This document shows, piece after piece, positions 61,577 through 64,000 of a stretch of 64,000 nucleotides of DNA. Location: positions 718,432-782,431 of the forward strand of contig NZ_JH165054.1 in NCBI RefSeq assembly GCF_000227295.1. The letters run 5' to 3'. The notes under the pieces were generated by a model, which made no database searches, was not told where the DNA came from, and saw nothing but the letters and a program-made list of their open reading frames with translations. This DNA comes from Cutibacterium avidum ATCC 25577 (GTDB lineage: Bacteria; Actinomycetota; Actinomycetes; Propionibacteriales; Propionibacteriaceae). The translations under genes were made by a program, and so were the position numbers. Position 1 is the first letter of the stretch. Every line of letters starts with the position of its first letter.

Positions 61577-62509
61577 TCAGTCAAGCTCGACGCCTCCGGG
61601 TGAATCGGAAACGATCGCCGTGCCGCAGGTGCCGTCAACGAGACCGCGAATGTCCTCAAGGGAACCAATGACGGCACGTTTCCCGGTCGCCAGGGCGAAG
61701 TTGCATGCTGCCCGAACCTTCGGACCCATGGACCCTGCCGCGAACTCCGCGTTAAGGGCATCCTCGGCGCGCATCTCCTTAATGAACGCCTGGCCAGGAG
61801 TGCCCCAGCCCTGGTAGACACCATCAACGTCCGTGGCGATGACCAGAAGATCAGCCCCAGCCCGCACCGCCAACTCAGCCGACGCCAAGTCCTTGTCGAT
61901 AACAGCCTCAACACCATGAAGGCTGCCCTCCTTGTCGAACACGCACGGGACGCCACCGCCACCAGCACACACGACGAGGACACCAGAATCGACCAGCTGA
62001 CGAATCGCCTTCTGCTCAACAATGTTACGCGGCTGCGGGGAGGCCACCACCCGACGGAAATACTCACCATCAGCGGCGATGGACCACCCCTTCTCGACAG
62101 CCAACCTCTCCGCGGTCTCCCGGTCATAGACCGGGCCGATCGGCTTGGTAGGATTATCGAAGGCAGGATCATCAGCGTCAACGACCGTCATCGTGATCAT
62201 GGTGACGATCTGCTGCTCCTTGGGCATGACATTACCCAGCTCCTGCTCGATCATGTAGCCGATCATGGCCTGGGACTCAGCCCCCAACACATCCAGCGGA
62301 TAGATGCCGACTTCCTCGTACGCCGTCGACTGCAAGGCCAGCAGACCCACCTGCGGACCATTACCGTGAGCCACGACGACCTCATGGTCGACGGCGACCT
62401 CCTTGATCCGCTCAGCCGCAATCCTCACATTGGCGCGCTGATTCTCTGCCGTCATGGGTTGACCACGTCGCAGCAGAGCATTGCCGCCCAACGCAACCAA
62501 GATTCTCAT
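61577..62509 (-). CDS. arcC: Carbamate kinase
   Basis: The 310-residue enzyme makes ATP from carbamoyl phosphate and ADP, the last step of the arginine deiminase pathway. It begins [14 protein letters not shown], with [13 protein letters not shown] near 48, [10 protein letters not shown] near 205 and GSMGPKV near 265, all family hallmarks. GGAGGAAGAA precedes ATG 62509. arcB lies 23 bases upstream, so both are co-transcribed. Confidence 0.94.
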   Translation of the reverse strand: MRILVALGGNALLRRGQPMTAENQRANVRIAAERIKEVAVDHEVVVAHGNGPQVGLLALQSTAYEEVGIYPLDVLGAESQAMIGYMIEQELGNVMPKEQQIVTMITMTVVDADDPAFDNPTKPIGPVYDRETAERLAVEKGWSIAADGEYFRRVVASPQPRNIVEQKAIRQLVDSGVLVVCAGGGGVPCVFDKEGSLHGVEAVIDKDLASAELAVRAGADLLVIATDVDGVYQGWGTPGQAFIKEMRAEDALNAEFAAGSMGPKVRAACNFALATGKRAVIGSLEDIRGLVDGTCGTAIVSDSPGGVELD

Positions 62510-62532
62510 GGGTTCTTCCTCCCGTCCCACCG

Positions 62533-63537
62533 TCAAGCCAGGGAGGCGACCATGACCGCTTTGATGGTGTGCATGCGGTTCTCGGCCTGGTCGAAAGCAA
62601 TGCACGCCGGGGACTCGAACACCGACTCGGTGACCTCGATGCCATTGGCCAGCTGCGGGTAGGCCTCGGCGATTTCGGCGCCCACAGTCGTCTCACTGTT
62701 GTGGAACGCCGGCAGGCAGTGCATGACCTTGACACGCGGATTGTTGGCAGCCTTGACCAGATCATCGTTGATCTGGAACGGCATAAGGGTGTCGATCCGC
62801 TCACCCCAGCTCTCCACGGGCTCACCCATCGACACCCACACATCCGTGTGAATGAAGTCGACGTCACGAACGGCTTCCTCAGCCGACGCCGTGACAAGCA
62901 CCTTGCCACCGGACTCCTCGGCCCACTTGTGGCACTGCTCGACGAGCTCTGGCTCGGGTTGCAGGCCCTCCGGGGCCCCAATCCTGACATCCATACCGAG
63001 CTTGGCACCCAGCAACAGCAGGGAACGACCCATGTTGTTTCGACCATCGCCGACGTAGGCGAACGAGATTTGGTGGAAGGGCTTGTGAGCGTCCTCCTGC
63101 ATGGTCAGGGCATCGGCGAGCATCTGAGTGGGGTGGAACTCGTCGGTCAGGCCATTAAAAACCGGCACACCGGCATACTCGGCCAACTCCTCGACGACGG
63201 ATTGATGGAACCCGCGATATTCGATGGCGTCGTACATGCGCCCCAGCACCCGGGCGGTGTCCTTCATGGACTCCTTGTGACCGATGTGGGATCCGCTCGG
63301 ACCCAAGTACGTGACGTCGGCACCCTGATCATGGGCTGCCACCTCGAAGGCACACCGGGTACGCGTCGATGCCTTCTCAAAAATGAGGGCGATGTTCTTT
63401 CCCTTGAGCATGGGCTGCTCAGTCCCGGAGTATTTGGCCTGCTTGAGCTGGGCAGCGAGTCGAACGAGGAATTCGATCTCTTCGGTGCTGTGGTGCGCCA
63501 GCGACAACAGATGACGATTCTTCAAATTGAATGCCAC
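62533..63537 (-). CDS. arcB: Catabolic ornithine carbamoyltransferase
   Basis: The 334-residue enzyme converts citrulline and phosphate to ornithine and carbamoyl phosphate in the arginine deiminase pathway. It has the carbamoyl-phosphate motif KASTRTR near 55, FHPTQMLAD near 135, VGDGRNNMG near 165 and HCLPAFHN near 272. Its neighbour arcC marks it as the catabolic form. No arcA lies within the window. GGAAAGG precedes the start. Confidence 0.94.
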   Translation of the reverse strand: MAFNLKNRHLLSLAHHSTEEIEFLVRLAAQLKQAKYSGTEQPMLKGKNIALIFEKASTRTRCAFEVAAHDQGADVTYLGPSGSHIGHKESMKDTARVLGRMYDAIEYRGFHQSVVEELAEYAGVPVFNGLTDEFHPTQMLADALTMQEDAHKPFHQISFAYVGDGRNNMGRSLLLLGAKLGMDVRIGAPEGLQPEPELVEQCHKWAEESGGKVLVTASAEEAVRDVDFIHTDVWVSMGEPVESWGERIDTLMPFQINDDLVKAANNPRVKVMHCLPAFHNSETTVGAEIAEAYPQLANGIEVTESVFESPACIAFDQAENRMHTIKAVMVASLA

Positions 63538-63841
63538 GACAATCCATCCTTTCCCACATTTGTCTGAGCGGTACTTCGTCCAGACGCTGACATTGTGTTG
63601 ATGCTCAGTCTAAGTCTCAATCCGATCGCGCCACGGGCAGGAGTACAAAACTCCCCAACAGTCATTATTGAGTCCGTTCCTGGGTGGGATCGAACGGCGG
63701 GACGAATGAACCACCTCCACACGCATTGGACTGCCCCGGGTTTTGATCAACTCGGTCCCGGCCAGCCAACCCACAACCGGTCCGGCGCCACCGAGACACA
63801 CGGGCGGCCAATCTCTGTCATAGTTCGGGCAGGTCTCGTAA
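63538..63841. other. Intergenic region upstream of arcB
   Basis: Contains the arcB promoter region and no convincing gene. arcA is not present here. A short GGAGT/ACTCC hairpin lies near 63642-63656. Confidence 0.45.
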
Positions 63842-63890
63842 TATAATCCGCACCGCCCGGGCCCTCAGCTCAGCGGGATAGCGCTCGTTC
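63842..63890 (+). other. tRNA-like 5' half behind a consensus TATAAT
   Basis: TATAAT at 63842-63847 is followed 11 bases later by GGGCCCTCAGCTCAGCGGGA (from 63859) and then TAGCGCTCGTTC, which resembles a tRNA acceptor arm plus D arm. The following sequence does not form an anticodon or T arm. It may be a tRNA gene cut by recombination or insertion, or a chance match. Confidence 0.4.
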
Positions 63891-63962
63891 GTATTGCCTG
63901 CCATGACTCCAACCTTCCGAAAGCTCAGAATCTCCGGACATCCCGGGGCGATTCATAGACCG

Positions 63963-64000
63963 TTAGTCGTTGTCGGGGCGAGCGAAGAACACTCCCTCTT
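63963..64000 (-). CDS. Possible C-terminus of a protein running off the right edge
   Basis: On the minus strand a frame enters from the right edge and ends EGVFFARPDND before TAA (63963-63965). Too little is visible to identify a family. Confidence 0.25.
   Translation of the reverse strand, partial: EGVFFARPDND

Overview
The window looks like a chromosomal segment of a Cutibacterium species, C. acnes or a very close relative. The basis is high GC, a propionate-fermentation CoA-transferase, a PPDK/PPDK-regulator pair, and a skin-colonisation cluster: a secreted triacylglycerol lipase resembling C. acnes GehA (339 aa), a secreted endoglycoceramidase and a CAMP factor. This identification rests on recalled protein families; no search was run.

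Layout. 0-6.2 kb: start of pyruvate phosphate dikinase, its regulator, an rRNA methyltransferase-like gene, serB, a hexose-phosphate mutarotase and succinate/acetate CoA-transferase. 6.2-11.8 kb: a secreted calcineurin-type phosphatase ending at LPRTGA, a frameshifted lipoprotein, a membrane protein, tRNA-Gly(CCC), and a PadR/DUF5808 operon. 11.8-14.6 kb: nucleoside hydrolase, small membrane protein, cupin protein. 14.6-21.8 kb: a six-gene minus-strand operon (EcfT, double EcfA, S component, two fused ABC exporter-fold proteins, TetR regulator), every junction a 4-base overlap, preceded by a DtxR-like site; probably iron, siderophore or heme uptake. 22-24 kb: EcsC-like and ThrE-like proteins. 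24.1-27.4 kb: a compositionally distinct operon of a small secreted peptide, an ABC ATPase and two membrane proteins. 27.5-34 kb: a 2-oxoacid dehydrogenase complex (E1a, E1b, E2), divergent from hemY and a radical SAM/SPASM gene. 34.2-42 kb: secreted 5'-nucleotidase (ending LPKTGV), lipase, endoglycoceramidase, IS481 remnant, decayed inverted endoglycoceramidase copy, CAMP factor. 42.3-51 kb: LMW protein tyrosine phosphatase, an S51-like peptidase coupled to an MprAB-type two-component system, M23 endopeptidase, asparaginase, idi, a MarP-like protease, a YciI protein. 51-57 kb: OYE-family reductase, then a cobalamin riboswitch controlling nrdA-nrdB. 56.3-64 kb: bPH2 membrane proteins, polyphosphate glucokinase, RDD proteins, zinc-free L36, arcC and arcB, and a tRNA-like 5' half.

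How the parts fit. The metabolic genes suit an anaerobe-leaning propionic fermenter: PPi-linked pyruvate/PEP cycling, CoA transfer to succinate, polyphosphate-driven glucose phosphorylation and arginine-derived ATP. The B12 riboswitch would silence the nrdAB reductase when cobalamin allows another (class II) enzyme to work. NrdB has Phe where the radical Tyr is expected, so it looks like a class Ic subunit. The exported hydrolases and CAMP factor serve nutrient release from skin and host interaction.

Best leads: the tail-less LPXTG termini, the peptide/ABC operon, the overlap-coupled ECF/ABC operon, the class Ic NrdB under B12 control, and an 86-nt element found upstream of two unrelated genes.
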